Shown piece by piece: positions 1-10,924 of a stretch of 64,000 bases of DNA (position 1 is the stretch's first letter; every line of letters starts with the position of its first letter). The translations under genes were made by a program, and so were the position numbers. Location: contig NZ_LZQD01000001.1 of NCBI RefSeq assembly GCF_001858025.1, positions 247,214-311,213 of the forward strand. The letters run 5' to 3'. Below the pieces are notes generated by a model, which was not told the origin of the DNA, searched no databases, and saw nothing but the letters and a program-made list of their open reading frames with translations. The DNA is from Trichormus sp. NMC-1 (GTDB lineage: Bacteria; Cyanobacteriota; Cyanobacteriia; Cyanobacteriales; Nostocaceae).

Positions 1-90
1 TTGGGTTTGTAGGTTTGTTCCCATTGCGCCGTCAAAGACGATAACGGGGCGTTCTGGACTGTGTAGGTATTCTAGGAAAGGATGGGTCAT
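1..90 (-). CDS. metH: Methionine synthase (cobalamin-dependent), N-terminal fragment
   Basis: On the minus strand an ATG at position 90 opens a frame that runs off the window edge, giving 30 residues. They contain the [10 protein letters not shown] motif that begins the homocysteine-binding (S-methyltransferase) domain of MetH, preceded by [11 protein letters not shown], which is typical of cyanobacterial MetH. The enzyme transfers a methyl group from methyltetrahydrofolate to homocysteine through methylcobalamin. The gene is cut only by the window boundary. With 30 residues visible, another protein with the same methyltransferase domain is possible but less likely. Confidence 0.8.
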   Translation of the reverse strand, partial: MTHPFLEYLHSPERPVIVFDGAMGTNLQTQ

Positions 91-563
91 ATTGTCTGAA
101 AAAATAGAGTTTGTTTTGTGATACTAGTGCAGCACGACGGAAGGAAGGTTTTTGCATACTCCCTTCCTACTAAAAGAATACGGATTAAATGAACCGCAAA
201 GACGCGAAGGAAGAAGGAAGAAGGAAGAAAGAAGATAGATAATTTTACTTTGGTCGGGGAGTCGGCTTTTTTAACTGGTATAGTTATTTCTTCAGTGCAG
301 CACTAGATTTAGTTTATTTTTTTCCAAAATTTAGATGTGTTTTGACAGGTTTTAAAGAAAATAAGTATTTTAATTCTATAGTGTACTTATAACCAGCCGT
401 TTTTGAGTGGCTGTGTTTTGTATCTACAATATTGTGAATGCTAAAATGATCCTCAAGACAGGTTGAAAAAGTTATTGGAACTACATTTAGTATACCAGTA
501 TCCTTTTTTCCTGAGCAGTAAAATCATAATATCAATGTTAACCATAATACTAGTATTACATAT
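91..563. other. Non-coding spacer upstream of the amidase gene
   Basis: No convincing gene. The stretch holds a purine-rich run of GGAAGAA-type units near 208-235 and AT-rich DNA ahead of the amidase start. It must contain the divergent promoters for metH and the amidase gene, but I could not place them. Confidence 0.5.
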
Positions 564-1439
564 ATGAGATTTAGGGATTGGGCGACTAGAGTAATGTTAA
601 TCTTTTTCATGTTTGCGGCGCTGATTTTGGCAGTGTTGATCGGTGGTGCAAGACAGATGAAAAATCATAACGCTGCTTCAAATCCAGCAGTTACAACTTG
701 GAGTCAATATCCACAGGCACAACTACAATCAACAATAACTCCTGAAGAAAACAAAGTAAATTTACCTAAATCCCCAGTCAAAACCAATAAAACCAATAAA
801 ATTAATAAAATTAATCTTAAATATGCAACTACGGCGGCTTTTGCCAAATATAGACCTAATTTTGCTAAAGCTGAAGTGCATTCTAGCAATTATGGCGATC
901 GCTTTGCTAGAGATGTCAACGGTGTAGTTTTCAACAACCAACCGATTATTGTCATTCACGAAACTAGCAATTCTGCTTCTAGCGCGATTAATTTTTTTCA
1001 AACACCCCATGATGATGAAAATGTGCAAGCGAGTTATCACGCTTTAATTACCCTAGATGGAACGGTGGTTTATCTTGTTCCACCGGAAAAACGCGCTTTT
1101 GGTGCAGGTAATTCTGTTTTTGAGGGTGTTAATGGTTTGGAAACTGTGCAAACTAACCCGGATTTACCCCCATCTGTGAATAATTTTGCTTATCATGTAT
1201 CTTTAGAAACCCCTGCCGATGCTTGGGGTCAAAATCAGATAGAAGGTCATAGTGGTTATACGAAGACTCAATATAATTCTTTAGCTTGGTTAATTGCTCA
1301 AAGTCAAGTTCCAGATGATAGAATTACCACTCATCGGGCTGTTGACCGTTCTGGACAAAGAGCAGATCCCAAGAGTTTTGATTTTGATAAATTTTTTAAT
1401 TTACTTCATAGCTATCGTCAGCTAAGAACTGTTAACTAA
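564..1439 (+). CDS. N-acetylmuramoyl-L-alanine amidase (amidase_2/PGRP type)
   Basis: A 291-residue protein with one N-terminal membrane anchor or uncleaved signal (about residues 10-27), then an Asn/Lys-rich linker and an amidase_2 domain from about residue 105. The domain shows the zinc-ligand pattern of the family: IVIHETS (first His), the SYHALI strand (His), and a C-terminal THRAVDRSGQRADP segment matching the usual H-x-(D/E)...K-x-DP end. It should cleave the bond between N-acetylmuramate and L-alanine in peptidoglycan outside the plasma membrane, in cell-wall turnover or septal remodelling. The linker residues about 70-85 are low-complexity NKTNKINKIN. No neighbour forms an obvious operon with it. 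The family call is firm, the physiological role inferred. Confidence 0.85.
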   Translation: MRFRDWATRVMLIFFMFAALILAVLIGGARQMKNHNAASNPAVTTWSQYPQAQLQSTITPEENKVNLPKSPVKTNKTNKINKINLKYATTAAFAKYRPNFAKAEVHSSNYGDRFARDVNGVVFNNQPIIVIHETSNSASSAINFFQTPHDDENVQASYHALITLDGTVVYLVPPEKRAFGAGNSVFEGVNGLETVQTNPDLPPSVNNFAYHVSLETPADAWGQNQIEGHSGYTKTQYNSLAWLIAQSQVPDDRITTHRAVDRSGQRADPKSFDFDKFFNLLHSYRQLRTVN

Positions 1440-1493
1440 GTTCAATAACAGCTTGTGTTAAAATTAATTTAATTTCAGATGGAGGAAATAATT

Positions 1494-2078
1494 ATGATTT
1501 CATCACCTTTGATATTACATTTTCCCTCATCAATGCCAATGACAGATGATCAATTCTTTGAATTCTGTCAAGAAAACCGTGATTTACGCATTGAGAGAAA
1601 TAAATTTGGAGATATATCAATCATGTCACCAGCAGGTTCAGAAACAGGAAATCGAGAAGTTAACATCCTTGGACAGTTGTGGGTATGGGCAGAAAAGGAT
1701 GGTACAGGGATAACATTTTCTTCCAGTACAGGTTTTAAACTCTCCACAGGTGCGGAACGTTCTCCTGATGCTGCTTGGATAAAGTTAGAAAGATGGAATA
1801 AACTCACACCAAAACAACAAAAAAAGTTTGCACCTATTTGTCCTGATTTTGTCATTGAATTAAGGTCAGCTTCTGATAATTTGCAGCCTTTAAAAGATAA
1901 AATGCAGGAATATATGCAGGAACCAGAAATACAATTAGGTTTATTAATTGACCGCAAAAATCGCCGAGTCTATATTTATCGTCCTGAACAAACAGAGGAA
2001 TGTTTAGAAAATCCTGATAGTGTTAGTTGTGATCCTGTTTTACCTGGGTTTGTTTTGCAGATGGGTAAAATTTGGTAA
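1494..2078 (+). CDS. Uma2 family protein (DUF820, PD-(D/E)XK-like fold)
   Basis: A 194-residue protein of the Uma2/DUF820 family, which is greatly expanded in cyanobacteria. Visible hallmarks are the NREVNILGQLWVWA helix, the SPDAAWI strand, CPDFVIELRS (the acidic D-x-E-x-R core like a restriction-endonuclease active site), and GLLIDRKNRRVYIYRP. The ATG at 1494 is preferred over 1479 because a GGAGG ribosome-binding site lies between the two. The nuclease-like fold is established for the family, but the physiological substrate is unknown. It stands alone here, followed by a 137-bp repeat and decayed genes. A second Uma2 gene lies at 35079-35711. Confidence 0.8.
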   Translation: MISSPLILHFPSSMPMTDDQFFEFCQENRDLRIERNKFGDISIMSPAGSETGNREVNILGQLWVWAEKDGTGITFSSSTGFKLSTGAERSPDAAWIKLERWNKLTPKQQKKFAPICPDFVIELRSASDNLQPLKDKMQEYMQEPEIQLGLLIDRKNRRVYIYRPEQTEECLENPDSVSCDPVLPGFVLQMGKIW

Positions 2079-2115
2079 TTATTGAATTGATAATAATAAT
2101 TCATCTTTGATTTAG

Positions 2116-2252
2116 TGTAAGTATTCAGGATAGAGAATACTCCAAGTCAAGAGAATAAAGACTTTTCGAGTCAGATTTAATGATTTTGATAAAATCTTAC
2201 TTCTCTCTATTCTTCATTTCCTAAGCATTCTGACTCCTGACTCCTGACTCCT
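2116..2252. repeat. 137-bp direct repeat, copy 1 (copy 2 at 7740-7876)
   Basis: This stretch, from GTAAGTATTCAGGATAGAG through a run of TGACTCC heptamers, recurs without a visible mismatch at 7740-7876 in the same orientation. Inside are the partly self-complementary segments AGATTT and AAATCT. No reading frame crosses it. It looks like a dispersed intergenic repeat ending in a heptamer tract. Confidence 0.85.
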
Positions 2253-2306
2253 ACCACTGGCGTTAAGACGTTCACCAACAATCAAGAAAGAATTTTCTTT
2301 TTAGTA

Positions 2307-2486
2307 ATGCCACAGTACGATTTATTTCATAATCAAGTTAAAATGGATAAGTTAGAAAAATACAGACAAATTATAGTTAATATTGTCAAAAAACACGCTC
2401 AATATAAACCTAGTCATGGAAAAATTGAGGCTTTATGTATTTGTGATCAAGAATCTGATAATTATTTGTTAATTAAAATACTATAG
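2307..2486 (+). pseudogene. Collapsed xisH/xisI remnant
   Basis: A 59-codon frame. Codons 1-12 (MPQYDLFHNQVK) resemble the first residues of XisH, and codon 13 onward (MDKLEKYRQIIVNIV, then a later LCICDQESDNYLLIK segment) resembles the start of XisI. In intact loci xisH and xisI are adjacent full-length genes, roughly 110-140 codons each, for fdxN-element excision-controlling proteins. Here nearly all of xisH is missing and xisI stops at a TAG after about 47 codons. The simplest reading is an internal deletion that joined the two genes, then truncation of xisI. Non-functional as it stands. The family assignment rests on recalled N-terminal motifs. Confidence 0.6.
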
Positions 2487-2680
2487 GGATAAGTCTTGAT
2501 TCCTCTTTACTTCCTAACAGTCCATTTACTGCTTTGTTCTCTCCTGAATGTGGTAATGATATAACAGCAATGAAAATAAAATCTACACCAGAATCATCAA
2601 CTAATTTAGGTTTATTAGTTTTTGGCACTGTTGGCAGCTTGATAATCAAGAATCGTAAAAAATTATCTGTAGTTAGCTAA
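2477..2680 (+). pseudogene. C-terminal remnant of a PEP-CTERM-like protein
   Basis: An open frame without a plausible upstream start follows directly on the xisI remnant. Its end reads STPESST, then a hydrophobic stretch LGLLVFGTVGSLII, then KNRKK and a stop. This is the layout of a PEP-CTERM sorting signal: a proline/glutamate motif, one membrane helix and a short basic tail. In full proteins the signal is handled by an exosortase. Only the tail survives, and PES replaces the canonical PEP. An intact PEP-CTERM gene lies at 18329-19141. Confidence 0.55.
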
Positions 2681-4422
<1,742 letters not shown>

Positions 4423-4423
4423 C

Positions 4424-4465
4424 TGACAGGTGATAGGTGACAGGTGACAGGTGACAGGTGACAGG
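4424..4465. repeat. Heptamer tandem repeat, TGACAGG x6
   Basis: Six head-to-tail copies of TGACAGG, the second with C changed to T, directly after the eno stop codon. This matches the short tandemly repeated repetitive sequences known from heterocystous cyanobacteria. Confidence 0.85.
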
Positions 4466-4499
4466 AAAAAGAAGGTAGAAAAACAATAAATATTTCCCC

Positions 4500-4527
4500 T
4501 GTTCCCTGTTCCCTGTTCCCTGTTCCC
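4500..4527. repeat. Heptamer tandem repeat, TGTTCCC x4
   Basis: Four perfect copies of TGTTCCC ending just before the argC stop codon. Together with the TGACAGG tract it fills most of the gap between the convergent eno and argC genes. Similar units recur around 9594-9620 and, as CCCTATT, around 48540-48560. Confidence 0.85.
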
Positions 4528-4529
4528 TC

Positions 4530-5588
4530 TTACGGATAAAATCCAACTTTTGGCAACCCCAAGGTTTCATCCCAGCCCAGCATCAGGTTCATACACTGGA
4601 TTGCTTGTCCAGCTTGACCTTTAATTAAGTTATCAATGGCTGACATGACAATCACCCGGCCTGTGCGGGGGTCAACTTCTATGCCAATGTAACAATTGTT
4701 GCTACCACAAGCCCATTTTGTTTGGGGGTATGTGCCGCTATTACAGATTTTTATCCAAGGGGAATTACGATAAAAGGCTGTAAAAATTGTGATTAAGTCG
4801 TCACGGACTAAACCAGGGTCGCGTAGTGTGGCGTATACAGTTGCCAAAATCCCCCGCACCATAGGGATAAGATGGGGTGTAAATTGGATTGTGACTTCGT
4901 GTCCTGCTAAATCGCTGCAAATTTGCTCAATTTCTGGTGTGTGGCGATGTCTGCCGACGTTATAAGCACCGAGGGAGTTATCTGCTTCGGCTAATAAGAG
5001 GTTAACTTTAGCTTGTCGTCCACCGCCAGATGTTCCAGATTTAGCATCAATGATGGCTGTTTCTGGAACTATTAAACCCTGTTTTAAAAGTGGGGAAAGT
5101 GCCAGTAAGCTGGCTGTGGGATAGCAACCGGGACAACCGATAAGTTGAGATTCGGCGATGCGATCGCGGTACAATTCCGGTAAACCATAAATCGCTGTGG
5201 CGGCAACTGTGCGATCGCTTCTTTGTGTACCATACCAATTTGTATAAGTTGTCAAGTCACTGAATCTATAATCTGCACTCAGATCCAGTACTTTGCATCC
5301 TTTTTCTAGTAGTTGAGGTGTGATTTGGCAGGCTAGTCCGTTGGGTAAAGAAAGAAACACTACTTCACAACGACTGGCAATAATTTCTGGATCTACAGCC
5401 TCAATTGGTAAGTTAACTATATTACCTAAATGTGGGTAAATATCAGCAAAGGATTTACCAGCGCTGCTTTCACCACCTAAATACACCAGTTCAACTTCTG
5501 GATGATCCATCAGTAGTCTAACTAGTTGGACTCCGCCATAGCCTGACGCGCCAACAATCCCAACTGGTACGCGTCTTAAATTACCCAT
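4530..5588 (-). CDS. argC: N-acetyl-gamma-glutamyl-phosphate reductase
   Basis: A 352-residue ArgC of normal length. It reduces N-acetyl-glutamyl-phosphate to the semialdehyde with NADPH in arginine synthesis. The N-terminal Rossmann motif is [18 protein letters not shown]. The catalytic cysteine is Cys155 in [10 protein letters not shown], and the substrate-binding histidines sit in the [11 protein letters not shown] segment. [11 protein letters not shown] is the usual glycine-rich loop. The ATG at 5588 is the natural start because the Rossmann strand begins within ten residues. It converges on eno, and no other arginine gene lies nearby. Confidence 0.96.
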   Translation of the reverse strand: MGNLRRVPVGIVGASGYGGVQLVRLLMDHPEVELVYLGGESSAGKSFADIYPHLGNIVNLPIEAVDPEIIASRCEVVFLSLPNGLACQITPQLLEKGCKVLDLSADYRFSDLTTYTNWYGTQRSDRTVAATAIYGLPELYRDRIAESQLIGCPGCYPTASLLALSPLLKQGLIVPETAIIDAKSGTSGGGRQAKVNLLLAEADNSLGAYNVGRHRHTPEIEQICSDLAGHEVTIQFTPHLIPMVRGILATVYATLRDPGLVRDDLITIFTAFYRNSPWIKICNSGTYPQTKWACGSNNCYIGIEVDPRTGRVIVMSAIDNLIKGQAGQAIQCMNLMLGWDETLGLPKVGFYP

Positions 5589-5859
5589 GTTATGAAATCC
5601 TTATCTACTTTTGTTAATTTGTTCTCAGCTATCCACAATATCAGCGACTAGATGGTAAACACACAAAACAGGTGATTGAGAAAATTATTTGCCCAACTCC
5701 CCATAGCCTCAGTCTCCATTTCGTTGCTGCATTTTCAGTAGGAGAAATTTTTGTCATTTTATCGAATGATTGCTAGTCTACTTCTGTATCCGATAAAGAA
5801 GCTACAATTTAAAATAAGAAATTGTTAAAAAAATTTACGTTGGTAGCTGGAAATTTTCT

Positions 5860-7533
5860 GTGTTACAGCCTAAGACTAGCCAAGCCTTTGAATTTGATTC
5901 GATAGATGCCGCTTTGGCAGACCTCAAAGCAGGTCGCTCCATTGTGGTAGTGGATGATGAAAATAGAGAAAATGAAGGCGATTTAATTTGTGCCGCCCAA
6001 TTTGCCACCCCGGATATGATCAATTTTATGGCGGTGGAAGCCAGAGGACTGATTTGTCTGGCGATGACTGGCGATCGCTTGGATGAATTAAATTTACCAT
6101 TGATGGTTAGTACTCTGACAGATACTAACCAAACTGCCTTCACTGTCAGCATTGACGCAGGACCCCATTTAGGTGTCTCTACGGGCATTTCCGCAGAAGA
6201 CCGCGCCCGTACTATCCAAGTTACTCTCAACCCAGCCACAAAACCTGAAGAGTTACGCCGTCCTGGTCATATTTTCCCACTTCGGGCTAGGGCTGGAGGT
6301 GTACTTAAACGGGCTGGACATACGGAAGCAGCGGTAGATTTAGCTCGATTAGCTGGATTGTACCCAGCTGGGGTCATTTGTGAAATTCAAAACCCTGATG
6401 GTTCTATGGCGCGGTTAACGCAGTTAGTACAATATGCTCAAAATCATCAGCTAAAAATTATTAGCATTGCCGATTTAATCAGTTATCGTCTCCAAAATGA
6501 TCGCTTGGTATATCGAGAAATTGTTACTAGGCTACCCAGCCAATTTGGTCAATTTGATATTTATGGCTATCGTCACACCCTAGATAATACAGAACACGTA
6601 GCAATTGTCAAGGGCGATCCCGCAAATTTTCAAGATGAGCCTGTGATGGTGCGAATGCACTCAGAATGTTTAACAGGTGATGCTTTGGGTTCTTTGCGCT
6701 GCGACTGTCGAATGCAGTTGGAAGCCGCATTGAAAATGATTGAGTCTGTCGGTCAAGGTGTCGTTGTTTACCTACGGCAAGAAGGTCGGGGTATTGGCTT
6801 GATTAATAAACTCAAAGCCTACTCTTTGCAGGATATGGGACTAGATACGGTGGAAGCAAATGAGCGTTTGGGATTCCCCGCTGACTTGCGAGACTACGGT
6901 ATGGGGGCGCAAATGCTAATGGATTTGGGCATTAAAAAGATTCGCCTTGTTACCAATAATCCCCGGAAAATTGCTGGTGTTAAAGGCTATGGATTGGAAG
7001 TAGTTGATCGCGTGCCTTTGTTAATTGAGGCTAATGATTACAATTCCTATTACCTGGAAACAAAGGCGAAAAAGCTAGGGCATATGCTGTTACAAAGTTA
7101 TCTTGTCACTGTGGCAATTCACTGGCAAGATGACCCGCAATTGGTGACACAACGCTATGAACGCTTAGAAAAATTACGGTATTTAGTCAATAACCATGAT
7201 TTGTTGTTACAGGAAGAAGCACGTCCGGTAGGAATTGCTCTGTTTGATAAGCCATCTTTAACTGTACATTTGGGTTTTGACCAAGCGAATGTTGCTGAAT
7301 CTGATTGGTATCGACAAAAAGGTCATCCTTATCTGCAAGCAATCTGTAAAATTCTGGATGAATTAGTAAATTTACCTTATATCCAGAAGTTAGAATTTCT
7401 AATTTCTTCAGGCAGTGATCCGCTAAGTAATTTGCAAGTGCAGTTAGATCGACAAGTATTTACTGCCGATGTCCTACCTTCGTCATTAAAAGACAACTTA
7501 GAAACACAGCAAATTTACAGTTTTAGTAAGTAA
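5860..7533 (+). CDS. ribBA: Bifunctional DHBP synthase / GTP cyclohydrolase II
   Basis: A 557-residue RibBA fusion for riboflavin synthesis. The N-terminal DHBP synthase domain (about 10-210) makes dihydroxybutanone phosphate from ribulose 5-phosphate and carries [11 protein letters not shown] and the conserved HIFPLRAR and GHTEAAVDL segments. The GTP cyclohydrolase II domain (about 215-410) has the zinc-cysteine cluster SECLTGD...RCDCRMQ, the RQEGRGIGL loop and NNPRKIAG. About 145 residues follow it, a C-terminal extension I believe is normal for cyanobacterial RibBA. The start is GTG at 5860. I see no FMN riboswitch-like structure in the 270-bp upstream gap. Monocistronic. Confidence 0.95.
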   Translation: MLQPKTSQAFEFDSIDAALADLKAGRSIVVVDDENRENEGDLICAAQFATPDMINFMAVEARGLICLAMTGDRLDELNLPLMVSTLTDTNQTAFTVSIDAGPHLGVSTGISAEDRARTIQVTLNPATKPEELRRPGHIFPLRARAGGVLKRAGHTEAAVDLARLAGLYPAGVICEIQNPDGSMARLTQLVQYAQNHQLKIISIADLISYRLQNDRLVYREIVTRLPSQFGQFDIYGYRHTLDNTEHVAIVKGDPANFQDEPVMVRMHSECLTGDALGSLRCDCRMQLEAALKMIESVGQGVVVYLRQEGRGIGLINKLKAYSLQDMGLDTVEANERLGFPADLRDYGMGAQMLMDLGIKKIRLVTNNPRKIAGVKGYGLEVVDRVPLLIEANDYNSYYLETKAKKLGHMLLQSYLVTVAIHWQDDPQLVTQRYERLEKLRYLVNNHDLLLQEEARPVGIALFDKPSLTVHLGFDQANVAESDWYRQKGHPYLQAICKILDELVNLPYIQKLEFLISSGSDPLSNLQVQLDRQVFTADVLPSSLKDNLETQQIYSFSK

Positions 7534-7955
<422 letters not shown>

Positions 7956-9149
7956 ATGCAAACTCATTGGAAAATTGGCTCTTTGTTTGGTATTCCTCTA
8001 TTTTTAGACCCGTTGTGGTTTGTAATCTTGGGGTTAGCAACCTTAAATTTTGGAGTGGCTTATCAACAATGGGGTACTGTCACAGGTTGGAGTGCTGGAC
8101 TAGTAATGGCACTGCTATTATTTAGTTCTGTGTTATTACATGAATTGGGACACAGCTTAGTAGCACAGTCTCAAGGAATTAAAGTTAATTCAATTACGTT
8201 GTTTTTTTTCGGTGGGATTGCCGCAATAGAGGAAGAATCGAAAACTCCAGGGAAAGCATTTCAAGTAGCGATCGCAGGGCCTGCGGTAAGTATAGTCCTG
8301 TTTTTGTTGCTACGTCTAGCTTCTAACGTGATTCCTGATACCACACCGCTGAATGTAATGGTGAGAGATTTAGCGAGAATTAACTTAGTTGTCGCTTTAT
8401 TTAACTTAATTCCCGGTTTACCGTTGGATGGTGGACAGGTGTTAAAAGCAGCGCTATGGAAAATAACAGGCGATCGCTTTCAAGCTGTACATTGGGCAGC
8501 CAGGTGCGGACAGATTTTAGGTTATAGTGCGATCGCTTTAGGATTTGCCATAGATTTCTTCAGCAGAGAATTACTCACAGGTTTATGGATTGTACTCTTG
8601 GGTTGGTTTGCAATTCGTAACGCTAACAGTTATGACCGTGTAACCATATTACAAGAAACCTTGGTCAAACTAGTAGCTGCTGATGCCATGACCCGTGATT
8701 TTCGGGTAGTAGACGCTGACCAAACCTTAAGAGAGTTCGCTGATTTGTACCTTCTAGAAACAGCCTCCTCACAAGTTTATTTTGCTGCTGCTGATGGACG
8801 TTACCGGGGTTTGGTGACAGTTGATGATTTGCGGACAACGGAAAGAAGTCAATGGGAAACCGAAACTTTGCAAAGCATTGTTCATCCCCTGACAACAATA
8901 CCCACCGTTACAGAATCTACTTCTTTAGCCCAAGTAATTAACAAGCTAGAAAATGAACAGCTACCCCGAATCACGGTACTTTCTCCCGCAGGTGCTGTAG
9001 CTGGAATCATTGACCGAGGAGATGTAGTCAAGTGTGCCGCACAAAAGTTAAATTTGCCAATCACCGAAGCTGAAATCAAGCGGATTAAAGAAGAAGGTAG
9101 TTTTCCACCAGGATTACAATTGGGAATAATAGCAAAGTCAGTAGGTTAA
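7956..9149 (+). CDS. Site-2 protease family (M50) membrane metalloprotease with CBS domains
   Basis: A 397-residue integral-membrane zinc protease of the S2P/SpoIVFB class. The HExxH zinc motif is LLHELGHSL (His62, Glu63, His66) in a membrane segment. The third ligand motif, NLIPGLPLDGGQVL, lies in a later helix. At least five hydrophobic segments precede residue 225. The last 160 residues form a CBS-domain pair (starting DAMTRDFRVVDADQTL, with VTVDDLR and IIDRGDVV), a layout usually linked to adenine-nucleotide sensing. Such enzymes cut transmembrane substrates such as anti-sigma factors. The substrate here is unknown. ATG at 7956. Confidence 0.9.
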   Translation: MQTHWKIGSLFGIPLFLDPLWFVILGLATLNFGVAYQQWGTVTGWSAGLVMALLLFSSVLLHELGHSLVAQSQGIKVNSITLFFFGGIAAIEEESKTPGKAFQVAIAGPAVSIVLFLLLRLASNVIPDTTPLNVMVRDLARINLVVALFNLIPGLPLDGGQVLKAALWKITGDRFQAVHWAARCGQILGYSAIALGFAIDFFSRELLTGLWIVLLGWFAIRNANSYDRVTILQETLVKLVAADAMTRDFRVVDADQTLREFADLYLLETASSQVYFAAADGRYRGLVTVDDLRTTERSQWETETLQSIVHPLTTIPTVTESTSLAQVINKLENEQLPRITVLSPAGAVAGIIDRGDVVKCAAQKLNLPITEAEIKRIKEEGSFPPGLQLGIIAKSVG

Positions 9150-9175
9150 ATGTGAAAAGGGCATAAGCTGCCTCT

Positions 9176-9330
9176 ACTCACATCTTGCACCTGGCGACTG
9201 GAAGTCGCGGCTAGACAGACAAAACCCGCCTACGCGGGTTTGAAACCACTGATTTTCCGTGAGTCCGCGCAGGCGGACTTAGTTTGTGTAGCCACGAATT
9301 CTATTCGTTAGGGCTTGGTGCAAGATATGT
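9176..9330 (+). mobile_element. 155-bp palindrome-rich MITE-like element, copy 1
   Basis: Identical to the reverse complement of 32000-32154 over all 155 bp. Its ends are imperfect inverted repeats (ACATCTTGCACC against GGTGCAAGATATGT). Inside are four successive small hairpins: GCGACT/AGTCGC, AACCCGC/GCGGGTT, AGTCCGC/GCGGACT and CGAAT/ATTCG. No reading frame of use. The structure suits a non-autonomous palindromic element or an RNA-level repeat. I could not find a clear target duplication. Confidence 0.75.
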
Positions 9331-9420
9331 ATCTACCTGATCCTGGGCTATTCCTAATTCTGACTGCAAACGCTTTTGGTTGTTGATTTGCTCATCTAGA
9401 AAGATATCCAGTTCTTTCAG
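9301..9420 (-). pseudogene. Coding fragment running into the MITE-like element
   Basis: On the minus strand an open stretch reads LKELDIFLDEQINNQ, then KRLQSELGIAQDQV, and ends in a stop inside the repeat element. The composition, a charged amphipathic helix, looks coding, but the frame is closed upstream by TAG and has no start. It may be the truncated end of a gene into which the element inserted. Family not recognised. Confidence 0.25.
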
Positions 9421-9650
9421 CTAACCACGACTGGGTTCATTTATACGGCTAATATGCTTAGAAATTAATAAAGCTACCCACCTACCTCGGTAAAGAGCAT
9501 TTTCAGCCAAAGTAACTACTTTTGAGATAAGTAGGTTAACAGAAAAATTTAAAGGTATGTGAAGAAAAGTAAAATCGCCCACAGATCTCTTCCTGTTCCC
9601 TGTTAAGAGTTCCCTGTTCCCTTGCCCCAACGACAATTTTTAACGCCCAC

Positions 9651-9836
9651 CTACTTATCTGTATTTTTTGTATTTGTCTTAAGCGTAAAATCTATTGGCG
9701 CACCTGCGGCTGTGAGATTGTCTTCCTCCCACTCTTTTTCTAAATCATCATGATGGGAAATTGCCGCTAAAGTTTCATACAATCTGGCGGGATTTGTAAT
9801 TAATAAATTCAGAGGGTGGACACAAGCCCACCCTAA
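9651..9836 (-). pseudogene. C-terminal fragment of an unrecognised protein
   Basis: An open minus-strand frame without a start codon encodes a protein-like tail, LLITNPARLYETLAAISH followed by DDLEKEWEEDN, ending at TAG. The first part is a short inverted repeat (AGGGTGGGC...CCACCCT) that has probably replaced the original 5' end. It is directly downstream of the manganese-catalase gene. The acidic, helix-forming tail suggests a small soluble protein. I do not recognise it. Confidence 0.35.
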
Positions 9837-9890
9837 CTAATGCACACCTAACAAATGCACAGTTGCAGCTAAATTCCAATCTGCCAATTA

Positions 9891-10583
9891 TTAAGAGCGA
9901 GTTTCTAGGGGATTAGCGATGTAATTAAAGGTTGGTTCAGAATTCCAAGGACCGCGCTCATTCTGATCTTTGCCATTTGTCGATAAGTTGTAGTAAAGAG
10001 AAACGGTTTCATCAGGTTGAATATTCCCAAAGAAAGGATCAGTCAACTTACCCAAAGAATCCAAAGCCTTCATAAACATCTGGGTATGAGAAACTTCTCT
10101 TGTTAACAGATGCACTAAAGTTTTTTTAGTACCTTCATCTGTTGCCAGGTTAATTAATGCTTCATAGGTTTGACGAGCGCCAGCTTCGGCCGCAATATTA
10201 GCACGTAAATCACGCACTACATCGCCACCTTCATTCAAATATTTCGCACTCCAAGCATTACCTTGACTATCAAGAAAATGCGGGCCCACTCCTCGGACAG
10301 CAAAAAGAGTACTTTTGTAAGCTTCTGTTTGATCGGTATTTTTGGTATGAGCTTCGATGAGTTTACCCACCATCTCTAAATGCCCAAATTCTTCAATTGC
10401 AATATCTTGGAGCATATCGCGGATACCAGAATTTTCTACATGAAAAGATTGTACCCAATATTGCAAAGCTGCTGAAAGTTCCCCAGTTGCTCCTCCAAAT
10501 TGTTCTAGAAGTAATTGTGCAAAACGAGGATTTGCGTCATCAACATTGACTGCATGAATCGGTTCTTTTTTGTGGAAAAACAT
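9891..10583 (-). CDS. Manganese catalase family protein
   Basis: A 230-residue dimanganese catalase-like four-helix protein that would disproportionate hydrogen peroxide in the cytoplasm without haem. The metal ligands of the family are all visible: Glu35 in GELSAALQYW, Glu65 and His68 in IEEFGHLEM, a Glu in NIAAEAGARQTYEA, and a His in REVSHTQMF. The length is near the short cyanobacterial form. It is followed upstream on the same strand by a GlsB/YeaQ-type membrane protein, a pairing that suits a stress-response role. Confidence 0.88.
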   Translation of the reverse strand: MFFHKKEPIHAVNVDDANPRFAQLLLEQFGGATGELSAALQYWVQSFHVENSGIRDMLQDIAIEEFGHLEMVGKLIEAHTKNTDQTEAYKSTLFAVRGVGPHFLDSQGNAWSAKYLNEGGDVVRDLRANIAAEAGARQTYEALINLATDEGTKKTLVHLLTREVSHTQMFMKALDSLGKLTDPFFGNIQPDETVSLYYNLSTNGKDQNERGPWNSEPTFNYIANPLETRS

Positions 10584-10651
10584 ACAACTATTTCAAAATT
10601 TACATCAATTTACATCAAATTACAATCAACCAAGTCAGAATTGAATCTCGA

Positions 10652-10924
10652 CTAAGCTCTACTACTTCTTTGGAATAATCCCCACAAATAAATGGCAATT
10701 ATGGCTCCAATTATTGCCACTAAAAGCCCAGGAATACTTAAACTTGCAGATGTTAATTGTAGGGTTCCTGTGCGGAGAAGCGTAAATAAAGTTCCACCGA
10801 TAAAAGCACCAACAATACCTAAAATCATTGTTGAGAGAATCCCGCCACCTTGATAACCAGGATAAACAGCTTTAGCAAGAGCGCCAGCTAATAGTCCTAA
10901 AATTATCCAAGCAATAATATTCAT
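10652..10924 (-). CDS. GlsB/YeaQ/YmgE family stress-response membrane protein
   Basis: A 90-residue protein that is almost entirely three hydrophobic helices: IIAWIILGLLAGALAK, ILSTMILGIVGAFIGG and LLVAIIGAIIAIYLWG. It has the glycine-rich GLLAGALAKAVYPG and GIVGAFIGG motifs of the transglycosylase-associated (GlsB/YeaQ/YmgE) family. Function in the family is loosely tied to envelope and general stress. It lies 68 bp upstream of the manganese catalase on the same strand and may share its transcript. Confidence 0.88.
   Translation of the reverse strand: MNIIAWIILGLLAGALAKAVYPGYQGGGILSTMILGIVGAFIGGTLFTLLRTGTLQLTSASLSIPGLLVAIIGAIIAIYLWGLFQRSSRA

Noticed and set aside
5589..5859. FMN riboswitch ahead of ribBA
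   Set aside because: No conserved RFN-like elements are visible in the 271-bp gap.
9421..9636. 71-codon minus-strand frame
   Set aside because: Starts in heptamer repeat sequence (TGTTCCC type) and shows no protein-like pattern.
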